Positions 25,432 through 33,113 of a DNA stretch of 64,000 nucleotides are shown here, one piece after another (positions within the stretch are counted from its first letter, which is position 1; each line of letters opens with the position of its first letter). The position numbers were made by a program, and so were the translations under genes. The notes under the pieces were generated by a model, which did not search any database, was not told where the DNA came from, and saw nothing but the letters and a program-made list of their open reading frames with translations. Source of the stretch: JAXLXE01 sp046328115 (GTDB lineage: Bacteria > Chloroflexota > UBA6077 > JACCZL01). The DNA is taken from assembly GCA_046328115.1 (NCBI GenBank), contig JAXLXE010000001.1, positions 2,108,001 through 2,172,000 of the forward strand, in the 5' to 3' direction.

Positions 25432-26409
25432 TTAGCGCTTCCCACGCTCCCGGAGCCCAAGGATCTCGCCAAGGCGGCTGGGGAAGAACAGATTCTGGGG
25501 CTTGAGGTCGTCGAGGTTGACCGGCGGAGCCTCCTCTTGCCCTCGTCCCGCGAGCCACTCGAAGCGCTGGTTCTGCGCCTCGACAAATCGGTCGTAGATC
25601 CGCTCGTCGCCCGCCGCGATCATGGTGCGCACGGTCTGGAGCTCCTCAATGTACCGGTCGATCTGGCGCCCAATCTGATCAGCGTTGGTCAGGCAGATAT
25701 CCGCGAACATGCGGGGGTCATTCTCAGTAAGGGCGGTGGAGGTGGAAAAACCGCCGGCGGCGATGGTACGGGCCTCGCGCCACCCGCGATCCGTGGCCGC
25801 GACTCGCATCATCGATGAGGACAGGATGTACGGCAGGTGGCTGATGGTGGCCACAAGGCCATCGTGCTCATCCGGCTCCACGAAGTAGGCCACGCAGCCG
25901 ATTGCCTCCACCATCTTGACTATTTTCTCCACCGCCGTGGCGTCCGACGCGGCGGGCGGCGTGACACAGTAGACGGCGTTGTTGAAGATGTCAGCAGATG
26001 GGCCGGCGCTGCCTGACGTGAGGCGACCCGTCATGGGATGCCCGCCGACGAAGCTAACGGAGTCCGGCAGGTACTGCGCCGCCCAATCCAGGACTTGCCG
26101 CTTGGTAGACGCGGTGTCGGTAACCACGCATCCTGGGCGCAGCAATGGCGCCACGTCTCGTAAGCCAAGCTCGATGGCCCGGACCGGCGCTGCCATGACC
26201 ACCAGATCAGCGTCTCGCACGGCCTCGGCCAGATTGTTGGTGACGGAGTCCACCGCCTTGTTGCTGAGCGCCGATCGGCGGCTATCTGAGCTTATGTCAA
26301 AGCCAACGACGCGCGGCGCCGGCGACAGCCGCTTGAGCGCCAGGCCCAGAGACTGGCCAATCATCCCGGTGCCGACAATCCCCACCTGACCGAAGGCGAT
26401 CTTCGCCAC
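25432..26409 (-). CDS. tyrA: Prephenate dehydrogenase
   Basis: A 325-residue NAD-dependent enzyme that oxidatively decarboxylates prephenate to 4-hydroxyphenylpyruvate in tyrosine synthesis. The N-terminal Rossmann motif is VGIVGTGMIGQSLGLAL. VTDTASTKRQV and FVGGHPMTGRLTSG (with the conserved catalytic His) mark the family. The helical C-domain has ATISHLPYILSS and GGFSTSTALTENDPRMFADI. The start is GTG at 26409, with GGAGG seven bases upstream. It lies 4 bases after the M50 protease gene stop, so they are co-transcribed. There is no ACT domain. Arogenate specificity cannot be excluded. Confidence 0.92.
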   Translation of the reverse strand: MAKIAFGQVGIVGTGMIGQSLGLALKRLSPAPRVVGFDISSDSRRSALSNKAVDSVTNNLAEAVRDADLVVMAAPVRAIELGLRDVAPLLRPGCVVTDTASTKRQVLDWAAQYLPDSVSFVGGHPMTGRLTSGSAGPSADIFNNAVYCVTPPAASDATAVEKIVKMVEAIGCVAYFVEPDEHDGLVATISHLPYILSSSMMRVAATDRGWREARTIAAGGFSTSTALTENDPRMFADICLTNADQIGRQIDRYIEELQTVRTMIAAGDERIYDRFVEAQNQRFEWLAGRGQEEAPPVNLDDLKPQNLFFPSRLGEILGLRERGKR

Positions 26410-26413
26410 TGCC

Positions 26414-27109
26414 CTACCTCCAGGTCACCAGTGCCAGTATGAACCGCTGGAGCGGCCCCATGATCGAGCCAATCACATCAGGGCCGCCGAACGATGGCAA
26501 GAACAAGAGCGCCATCAAGATGAACAGACCGTACTCCCGCAAGATGCGCAGCAACGGCTCGAACTGTCGCGGGAACACCGCTGATACCACACCGTAGCCG
26601 TCCAGAGGCGGGATGGGGATCAGGTTGAACGCCGCCAGTCCCACATTCACGGCGAGAAGATCCCTGACGATCGAGCGATTGACCATCTCCCCGAGCACCG
26701 GCGACCGAAACGGGGTGAATAACACCATCGCGAGCAAGACGTTCGCAAGCGGTCCGGCGAGCGAGACCAGCGCGGAGCCCAGCGCTGGATTTACCCGAAG
26801 GTTGCTCGGAACGTACGGCACTGGCTTCCCCCAGCCGAATTGCGCGATGAACAACAGGACGGTACCCATTGGGTCAAGGTGGCGCAGTGGGTTGAGGCTG
26901 AGCCGGCCCTGATGCTTGGCGGTCATGTCGCCCAGCAGGTAGGCCACGAACGCGTGGTTGAACTCATGAACCGTAATCGCCAGGATGATCGCGACCACCC
27001 GAACCAGCAGTAGCTCGGGGTCGCGCAGCAGGCCGGGAGCGGCCTGGTACAGGAACAGAAACGCGACCAGCGCGAGAACGAGGATCTGCTGGGCGCTGAA
27101 TCGCTGCAT
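26414..27109 (-). CDS. Site-2 protease family M50 membrane metallopeptidase
   Basis: A 231-residue polytopic membrane protein. The zinc site is HEFNH (His48, Glu49, His52) in a membrane helix (AIILAITVHEFNHAFVAYLLGD). The second signature NLIPIPPLDGYGV holds the third Asp ligand. This short form without a PDZ domain is common and is often called a site-2 protease homologue. The ATG at 27109 has no clear ribosome site. It is upstream of tyrA (4-base gap) and 60 bases downstream of the UbiA-family gene, an uncommon grouping that gives no clear functional link. Its likely role is intramembrane cleavage of unknown substrates. Confidence 0.88.
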   Translation of the reverse strand: MQRFSAQQILVLALVAFLFLYQAAPGLLRDPELLLVRVVAIILAITVHEFNHAFVAYLLGDMTAKHQGRLSLNPLRHLDPMGTVLLFIAQFGWGKPVPYVPSNLRVNPALGSALVSLAGPLANVLLAMVLFTPFRSPVLGEMVNRSIVRDLLAVNVGLAAFNLIPIPPLDGYGVVSAVFPRQFEPLLRILREYGLFILMALLFLPSFGGPDVIGSIMGPLQRFILALVTWR

Positions 27110-27169
27110 GGGGCATGGCCATCATAGCATGCGCCCCCAGGTGTCTCCGCGAAGTTTTCCGATGGTCCG

Positions 27170-28072
27170 CTATCTGGCCACGTAGAGGATGGCCAGACAG
27201 GCGAGCACCCACGAAACGGCGGTGGCCAGCAGCCCCCGATCCGTCAGCAGCATCTCATCCGGTGCGCCACCCCCGCCCCGCATTCGTACCAGGAAGAGGT
27301 AACGAAACACCCCGTACACCACGAATGGGATAGTAAGCATCATGGAATGGTCGCGCGGGAGGTTCTCTGCACTGAAGGTGTAGAGCGAGTACGCGATGAT
27401 CGTGGCTGCGGCAACGATCAGAATGAGCTGATCCACCAGCTCCTCGCTGTACTGGCTGAGAATGGGTCGGTGGCGAGAGGCGTCATCAGCCAGAAGCTGG
27501 AGCTCGTGCCGCCGCTTTCCGAGCGCTATGAACAGCGAGACGAGGACGGTACAAACGTAAAGCCAGGGCGAGACCGGTACGCCGATCACGACCGCGCCGC
27601 CGACGGCGCGGAGCACAAAACCGGCCGCGATCGCGAAGACGTCGATCAGCACCACGTGCTTGAGCACCAGCGAGTAAAGCACGGTCAGCGCGGCGTAGGC
27701 GGCCGCCACCAGAGTAAATGGCACGCCAAGCGTGCCGGCGAACACCAGGCCGGCCAGCGAGAGGCCAAAGCTGACGGTGCCCGCGAGCGGGATGCCGACG
27801 ACCCCGGCGGCAATCGGACGGTACCGCTTGATCGGATGCTGCCGGTCAGCCACGGCGTCGCGGATATCGTTCCACAGGTAACCCGCGCTGGAGAGCGCGC
27901 AGAACACCAGGAACGCCCCGCCGACGCGGACGAGCATCTGAGGATTCGCGAGGTTGTAAGTGAACACCAGGCCGGCGAACACCAGCAGGTTCTTGGTCCA
28001 CTGCCGCGGTCTCAGCGCGCGGACGAGTCCGAGCAGCGCGGTCACGGCGCGAGTATCCGAGTATCTCTCCAC
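27170..28072 (-). CDS. UbiA prenyltransferase, decaprenyl-phosphate phosphoribosyltransferase-like
   Basis: A 300-residue membrane protein with about eight or nine helices. The N-terminus ALRPRQWTKNLLVFAGLVF and the first aspartate-rich motif NDIRDAVADRQHP, followed by KRYRPIAAG, are those of the decaprenyl-phosphate phosphoribosyltransferase subgroup of UbiA enzymes (Rv3806c-like). That enzyme transfers phosphoribose to a polyprenyl phosphate, the first step towards decaprenyl-phosphoryl arabinose. The gene starts at GTG 28072; GTG at 28045 is an alternative. It could also act on another phosphosugar or prenyl acceptor. The second Asp-rich motif (helix 6 region, SRHRPILSQYSEELVDQ) is partly preserved. 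Confidence 0.85.
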   Translation of the reverse strand: MERYSDTRAVTALLGLVRALRPRQWTKNLLVFAGLVFTYNLANPQMLVRVGGAFLVFCALSSAGYLWNDIRDAVADRQHPIKRYRPIAAGVVGIPLAGTVSFGLSLAGLVFAGTLGVPFTLVAAAYAALTVLYSLVLKHVVLIDVFAIAAGFVLRAVGGAVVIGVPVSPWLYVCTVLVSLFIALGKRRHELQLLADDASRHRPILSQYSEELVDQLILIVAAATIIAYSLYTFSAENLPRDHSMMLTIPFVVYGVFRYLFLVRMRGGGGAPDEMLLTDRGLLATAVSWVLACLAILYVAR

Positions 28073-28191
28073 TGCGACTTACCATAGCTGTTGACGCGAC
28101 TCATCCGGTCATGCCGATCGGATCGCCCAGCATGATAGAATCGAGCACTTGTCACAACGACTGAGCTGACACGAGCTCTGGGAGTTGAAGC

Positions 28192-28944
28192 GTGTCGGGC
28201 CATTCCAAATGGTCGCAGATCAAGCGACAAAAGGGCGCGGCCGACGCGAAGCGCGGCCAGCTTTTCACCAAACTCGGGCGTGAGATCACTGTGGCGGCGC
28301 GCACCGGCGGCACCGACCCGGACGGCAACGCTCGGCTGCGGCTTGCAATCCAGCGCGCTCGAGATGCCAGCATGCCCATGGACACCATTGATCGAGCGAT
28401 CAAGCGCGTGGCAGGCGCCGGCGATGGCGCCACGCTGGAAGAGATCATCTACGAAGGCTACGGCCCTGGAGGCACGGCCATCCTGATCGAGGCGGTAACG
28501 GACAATCGCAACCGGACCGTGGCTGAGATCCGGAACGCCTTCACGCGGGGTGGTGGCAGCCTTGGCGAGAGTGGGTGCGTGGCCTGGAATTTCGACAGCC
28601 GTGGCGTTATCTCCATCGATCTCGGCGGACGGGATCCTGAAGAGGTGGAGCTGCTGGCGATCGAGGCGGGGGCAGAGGACATCCGCGCGGACGACGGCAG
28701 CGTCGAAGTGTATACAGACCCGGCCCAGCTAGACGCGGTCCGCACCGCGCTGGAAAGCCAGTCCGTTCCCATCGCCTCGGCCGAAGCCGCGATGGTCCCG
28801 CGAACGACGATCGAGGCCGACCCAAAGGACGCCGTCACCGTGCTCCGTCTCATGGAGCGGCTGGAGGATCTAGACGACGTTCAGCGGGTGTACACGAACC
28901 TGGATATCTCGGAAGCCGCGCTTTCGGAATTTGCCGGTCGCTAG
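28192..28944 (+). CDS. yebC: YebC/PmpR family transcription/translation factor
   Basis: A 250-residue cytoplasmic protein of the YebC family. The N-terminus SGHSKWSQIKRQKGAADAKRG and the segment FTKLGREITVAARTGG are nearly invariant across the family. Family members bind DNA as regulators, or bind ribosomes and relieve stalling; which applies here cannot be read. The C-terminal domains follow the usual three-domain form (RNAFTRGGGSLGESGCVAW). The start is GTG at 28192, with GGGAG seven bases upstream. It heads a short run of same-strand genes. Confidence 0.95.
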   Translation: MSGHSKWSQIKRQKGAADAKRGQLFTKLGREITVAARTGGTDPDGNARLRLAIQRARDASMPMDTIDRAIKRVAGAGDGATLEEIIYEGYGPGGTAILIEAVTDNRNRTVAEIRNAFTRGGGSLGESGCVAWNFDSRGVISIDLGGRDPEEVELLAIEAGAEDIRADDGSVEVYTDPAQLDAVRTALESQSVPIASAEAAMVPRTTIEADPKDAVTVLRLMERLEDLDDVQRVYTNLDISEAALSEFAGR

Positions 28945-29016
28945 CGCGCCAGACCGCCACGCAACCGCGCCAGCCCCTGGGCACGCCCAGTGGAAGCCTC
29001 TCGAGGATAGCAGCAG

Positions 29017-29499
29017 ATGATCGATTCAATATTGGACGAAGAGGAAGACGCGACGCAGTACGCGATCGACGAAAGCTGGTTCGAGGAGAACGGCTACACG
29101 TTCAGAGATTTCGTGCTGTCTCGATTCCCCCCGTCGTCAGCGGATGCCATGGACCAGGAGATCGAAGAGCGCCATACGGTCACGGACAAGAAGAGCGGCC
29201 GTGTCAGCTTTGAGATCAAGCGGGTCAAGCTGGGGGACAATCCGGTCCGGATGGTGAAGGAAGTCACATCCAAACAGCGCGACTACATCACGCCTGACAT
29301 GCCGACGCTGGAAGCGGTGTTCCGCGTCCTGCTGGCCAATGGCAATCAGCCAATGACGCTGGGCGCCGTGCGTGAGAGTCTGGCCGAATGGTGCCCAGGT
29401 GGCGGCTGCCAATGGCTGCTCCTTCCGCTGGAGGCGATCGAGCGACTGGTAGCTCGCGACCAGTTCTACGGCATCCGACCTCACCAGCCCGGCGCCTGA
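29017..29499 (+). CDS. Hypothetical protein with winged-helix-like C-terminus
   Basis: A 160-residue acidic soluble protein. The N-terminus is Asp/Glu-rich (DEEEDATQYAIDESWFEE), the middle holds a beta pair (VSFEIKRVKLGDNPVRMV), and the C-terminus has TLEAVFRVLLANGNQPMTLGAVRESLAEWC followed by LLPLEAIERLVARDQFYGI. The latter looks like a winged-helix DNA-binding or ribosome-associated fold. A CPGGGC pair of cysteines lies between. I do not recognise the family. It is in line with yebC and the nucleotidyltransferase gene. Confidence 0.65.
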   Translation: MIDSILDEEEDATQYAIDESWFEENGYTFRDFVLSRFPPSSADAMDQEIEERHTVTDKKSGRVSFEIKRVKLGDNPVRMVKEVTSKQRDYITPDMPTLEAVFRVLLANGNQPMTLGAVRESLAEWCPGGGCQWLLLPLEAIERLVARDQFYGIRPHQPGA

Positions 29500-29515
29500 G
29501 CGCTCACGCACTGGC

Positions 29516-30517
29516 ATGAAGATCATCATCCCGCTGGCGGGGCTCGGTAAGCGCATGCGCCCGCACACCCACACGCGGGCCAAGCCCATGGTGCGCCTCG
29601 CCGGCAAGCCCATTCTGGGCCACCTCCTGGAGTGGCTCGGTAACGCGGACGTGGAAGAGTTCATCCTGGTGATCAGTCCCCACCAGACGGACGTGGAGGC
29701 CTACGCGCAGAGCGCGACCCGCGTCCCCGTGCGGATCGTGGTCCAGGACTCGCCACGTGGACAGGCGGACGCGATTGCCCGAGCCAAAGGCGCCGTGACG
29801 GGGCCAGTCCTGGTGGTGTTCTCAGACACGCTGGCGGACACCTCGTTGAGCGAGCTCCGCACGACGCGCGCCGACGGTCTGATCTACGTCAAGGAGATTC
29901 CAGACCCCACCCGAATGGGCGTGGTGGTGGTGCAGGACGGACGGATCACCAACATCATCGAAAAGCCGGTCACCAGCGAGAACAGGCTAGCCGTCATCGG
30001 GATGTACTACTTCGCGGACAGCGCTCGGCTGTTCGACGCGGTAGACCGCGTCCTATCCGTACCGCCGACGCTGAATAACGAGTACTTCATCGCAGACGCC
30101 ATCAAGCTCCTGATCCAGGACGGCCTACGCATCGAGCCGTCGATCGTTCCGGTATGGGAAGACACCGGCACACCGGACTACACACTCCACGCGCACCGTT
30201 ACCTGCTGGATCGCCTCGGGACACCGCCTCAATCACGACCGGGGGTCACGATTATCCCGCCGGTGTTCGTGGCTGACGACGCCATCGTCGAAGCGTCCAG
30301 TATCGGACCGTACGTCACCATCGAGTCAGGATGTCGGGTGGTCCGTTCCGTTTTGAGCGACGCCATTCTGGACCAGGAGTGCCAGGTGGAGGACAGCGTG
30401 CTCACGCGGAGCCTGCTGGGTCAACGGGTGGCCATCCGCGAATGTACCGGCGCGTTCAACCTGGGCGATGACTCGAGCGCCGGACCGCCCGGCACCGAGC
30501 CACTGCCGGTGCTCTAG
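29516..30517 (+). CDS. Nucleotide-sugar nucleotidyltransferase (RmlA/GlmU-N-like)
   Basis: A 333-residue enzyme. The N-terminal Rossmann-like domain has the signature KIIIPLAGLGKRMRPHTHTRAKPMVRLAGKP, with GxGxRxxPxT-type and PK-type residues that bind NTP and sugar phosphate. Downstream FSDTLAD is the metal-binding strand and GVVVVQDGRITNIIEKP is the sugar pocket. The C-terminal 100 residues hold short left-handed-beta-helix-like repeats (VFVADDAIVEASSIGPYVTIES). It likely makes an NDP-hexose for glycan synthesis. The exact nucleotide and sugar are unknown. The ATG at 29516 is 16 bases after the previous stop. Confidence 0.85.
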   Translation: MKIIIPLAGLGKRMRPHTHTRAKPMVRLAGKPILGHLLEWLGNADVEEFILVISPHQTDVEAYAQSATRVPVRIVVQDSPRGQADAIARAKGAVTGPVLVVFSDTLADTSLSELRTTRADGLIYVKEIPDPTRMGVVVVQDGRITNIIEKPVTSENRLAVIGMYYFADSARLFDAVDRVLSVPPTLNNEYFIADAIKLLIQDGLRIEPSIVPVWEDTGTPDYTLHAHRYLLDRLGTPPQSRPGVTIIPPVFVADDAIVEASSIGPYVTIESGCRVVRSVLSDAILDQECQVEDSVLTRSLLGQRVAIRECTGAFNLGDDSSAGPPGTEPLPVL

Positions 30518-30538
30518 CGGCGCTCGCGCACCCGACGC

Positions 30539-31120
30539 ATGCGCCGGTCCGTCTACTACATCACCCATCCGGACGTCGTCGTGGATCCAGATGTCCCGGT
30601 GCCGCGGTGGCCGCTCTCCAGCCGAGGACGCGAGCGGATGGCTGCCCTGGCCAGGCAGCCATGGCTCTACGGCGTCAAAGCCATCTACTCGAGCGATGAG
30701 CAGAAGGCGGTGGACGGCGGCACCATCCTGAGTGAGATCACCGGCGCGCCGCACAGCATTCGGCCGGAGCTCGGTGAGAACGACCGCGACGCCACCGGCT
30801 ATCTCCCGCCGCCTGAGTTCGAGACCGCGGTGGCCGCGTTCTTCGGGCGCCCGTTGGAGAGCTACCGAGGGTGGGAGCGGGCCGTGGACGCTCAGGCCCG
30901 GACCATCGAGACGATCGCCGACATCTGCCAACACACCGATGATGACGGCGCGATTGCAATCGTGGCGCACGGAGGCGTGGGCGCTCTGCTGCTCTGCCAC
31001 CTCCAGGGCGGCCCGATCTCAATAGACGCCAGCCAGCCCGGGCGCAATGGAGGCAACTACCTGCACTTCGAGATGCCCGATTGGCGGCTTATCGAAGGCT
31101 GGCGCCCGATCGACGGCTAG
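30539..31120 (+). CDS. Histidine phosphatase family protein (modified RHG motif)
   Basis: A 193-residue protein resembling phosphoglycerate mutase-type phosphatases. The catalytic His is likely in YYITHPDV, but the canonical RHG is TH-P, so the Arg is missing. A second His appears in IAIVAHGGVG. The region ELGENDRDATGYLPPPEFE followed by FFGRPLESYRGWERA is characteristic of a widespread branch of the family. The Arg normally found in SxxxRAxxTA is replaced near YSSDEQKAVDGG. Whether it hydrolyses phosphoesters is unclear. It follows the nucleotidyltransferase gene by 21 bases. Confidence 0.7.
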   Translation: MRRSVYYITHPDVVVDPDVPVPRWPLSSRGRERMAALARQPWLYGVKAIYSSDEQKAVDGGTILSEITGAPHSIRPELGENDRDATGYLPPPEFETAVAAFFGRPLESYRGWERAVDAQARTIETIADICQHTDDDGAIAIVAHGGVGALLLCHLQGGPISIDASQPGRNGGNYLHFEMPDWRLIEGWRPIDG

Positions 31121-31121
31121 G

Positions 31122-32303
31122 CTACTCGGACACCGCGCGGCCAAACCGGCCGCGGCGGACATCCGCCGGCGGCAGCGCCACCACCGCCTCATCGGGATCG
31201 GCGTCCGGATCGATGCCGACGGCCAGCGCGGCCCGCCGCTTCTGCTCGATCATGGCATGGTAGAACTGGATCATTGCCGCGATCACGGCAACCACCGGCA
31301 CGCCGAACAGGGCACCCCAGATGCCTGCCACACGCGCGCCGCCCAGGATCCCAACGAACACGAGCAGCGGGTGCAGGCCCACGGCGCTGCTCATCACACG
31401 GGGAGCGACCACGTTCAGCACGATCTGCTGGTGAATGTTGATCAGGATCAGAACCGGCAGGAACGACTCCGGGCGCTCCGCCCAGGCGATGACAAGCGGC
31501 ATGATCAGCGCCAAGGGTGGACCAACGAACGGGATCAGCATCAGGACCGTGCTCACTACGGAGGTGAGCAGGATGAGCTCCAGTCCGAAGGCGTACATGA
31601 CCAGGGCCACGCCGAGGGTGAACACCAGCGCCTGAAGTAGCTGACCGCGCAGGAATCCGGCGAACGCCCGGTTGACGCTTGCGAAGAAGAACACCGCGTC
31701 CTCGCGCAGGTAGCCAGGCAGCACGCGGAGCAGCCCGTGGGTGATCCGGTCGCCGTCCAGCATGATGTAGAAGGACAGCATCAACACCACCGCAAGCTGG
31801 ATGAAGAATGTGCCGACGCGTGTCGCCAGGACCACGGCGTTCGAGACGATCGGTGGGGCCATGGCCTCGACGCGGCGGAGCAGGTCCTCGTAGTTGAGCA
31901 TGGTGGCCAGATTTACGTTGACGCCGCGCTCGTCCAGATGCCCCTGCAAGATCAGCGCCTGGCTGTTCAGCACGTCGGCGTAGGCGGGCAGGTCCACCGA
32001 GAGCACCTGAACCACCTGGTTGGACAGCGGCGGCACTACCAGGAAGATGCCGCTGGTGAGCATGACCAGTGCGCCGAGGTACGCTACCGTCACCGCGACG
32101 GCCTTGGGCAATCTGAAAAACGCGCGCAGGAAACCCACAATGGGCTCCAGGATGAAGGCGATCACCCAGGCCAGGAAGAACAGGAGGAGGATGTCTGAGA
32201 ACTGGGAGAGTGCCTGCACGACCATCCCTATCAGGTACAGTCCGGCGATCATCAGGGCAACGATCACCAGAGCCCTAATCCAGGGGTCGCGAGTCAGCAC
32301 CAC
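31122..32303 (-). CDS. AI-2E family transporter (membrane permease)
   Basis: A 393-residue polytopic membrane protein with about eight helices. The N-terminal helix pair, the long middle amphipathic segment (VQVLSVDLPAYADVLNSQA) and the C-terminal signature NVVAPRVMSSAVGLHPLLVFVGILGGA, then GIWGALFGVPVVAVI, are diagnostic of the AI-2E transporter/YdiK-PerM family. Members export or exchange small molecules or sodium; few substrates are proven. The start is GTG at 32303 with GAGG five bases upstream. It ends one base after the convergent phosphatase-like gene stop, so no terminator fits between them. Confidence 0.9.
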   Translation of the reverse strand: MVLTRDPWIRALVIVALMIAGLYLIGMVVQALSQFSDILLLFFLAWVIAFILEPIVGFLRAFFRLPKAVAVTVAYLGALVMLTSGIFLVVPPLSNQVVQVLSVDLPAYADVLNSQALILQGHLDERGVNVNLATMLNYEDLLRRVEAMAPPIVSNAVVLATRVGTFFIQLAVVLMLSFYIMLDGDRITHGLLRVLPGYLREDAVFFFASVNRAFAGFLRGQLLQALVFTLGVALVMYAFGLELILLTSVVSTVLMLIPFVGPPLALIMPLVIAWAERPESFLPVLILINIHQQIVLNVVAPRVMSSAVGLHPLLVFVGILGGARVAGIWGALFGVPVVAVIAAMIQFYHAMIEQKRRAALAVGIDPDADPDEAVVALPPADVRRGRFGRAVSE

Positions 32304-32453
32304 GTCTTCCTCATCGGCAGGCCCGGCCGCTCAAGATGAACGGAAAAGCACGCCGGCAGCACGTGGCTGATTCTACCGACCGTTCGCGAAACCGCGCAAA
32401 ATGATAGAGACGATGCGCGGCAAGTCAATGCATCGGTGCAGGAGTGACGATCC

Positions 32454-33113
32454 ATGACGGGCGTTCGCAGCGAGCTACTCCAACGAATGACGAGGACGGG
32501 GCTATATCTGGTAACGGATGACCGTCTGGAAGATGACGCCCTGCTGGATCGTCTGGACGCTGCGCTGGCGGCCGGCGCGGACGTGGTGCAGCTTCGCGAC
32601 AAGCGCGACAACCGCCGACACACCTACGACGTGGGCCGGCGCATCGCGGAGCGCTGCCACGCGCACGGAGCGATGCTGATTGTGAACGACCAGGCGGACC
32701 TGGCGGTCGTGCTGGGCGCGGAGGGCGTTCACGTGGGGCAGGAGGACCTGCCGGCGCACGCCGTGAGGCAGGTGGTGGGAGAGCGGGTCATCATTGGCCT
32801 CTCCGTCTCCCATCTCTCGGAGGCCCGCGTGGTGGGAGAGAGCGGCGCGGACTACATTGGCTTCGGTGCGCTGTTTCCCAGCCCAACCAAGGCGGACGCC
32901 GAGCCGGCCGGCCCGGACATGCTGGAACAAGCTCGACCGTTGGTGAAGATGCCCGTCGTGGGTATTGGCGGCATCACCGCGGACAACCTGGCAGCCGCGA
33001 TCGCGGCCGGCGCCGACGCGGTGGCGGTGGTGAGCGCTGTGTTCTCCGCGCAAGATCCCGCCGCGGCTACGCGCACGCTCCTGGCGCGCATCCAGGGCGC
33101 GCGGCAGCGCTAG
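32454..33113 (+). CDS. thiE: Thiamine-phosphate synthase
   Basis: A 219-residue enzyme joining the thiazole and pyrimidine phosphates to give thiamine phosphate. Motifs: GLYLVTDDR at the start of the TIM barrel, GADVVQLRDKRDNRR, LIVNDQADLAVVLGAEGVHVGQEDLP (phosphate and pyrimidine binding), YIGFGALFPSPTK, and VGIGGITADNLAAAIAAGADAVAVVSA (C-terminal phosphate loop). AGGAGTGA lies seven bases before the ATG. I see no THI/TPP riboswitch in the 150 bases upstream. It stands alone, divergent from the AI-2E gene. The product would feed the ThDP enzymes at 5608 and 14892. Confidence 0.94.
   Translation: MTGVRSELLQRMTRTGLYLVTDDRLEDDALLDRLDAALAAGADVVQLRDKRDNRRHTYDVGRRIAERCHAHGAMLIVNDQADLAVVLGAEGVHVGQEDLPAHAVRQVVGERVIIGLSVSHLSEARVVGESGADYIGFGALFPSPTKADAEPAGPDMLEQARPLVKMPVVGIGGITADNLAAAIAAGADAVAVVSAVFSAQDPAAATRTLLARIQGARQR

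Noticed and set aside
32304..32453. Possible TPP riboswitch before thiE
   Set aside because: No CUGAGA-type THI element or matching paired stems in the 150 bases upstream.
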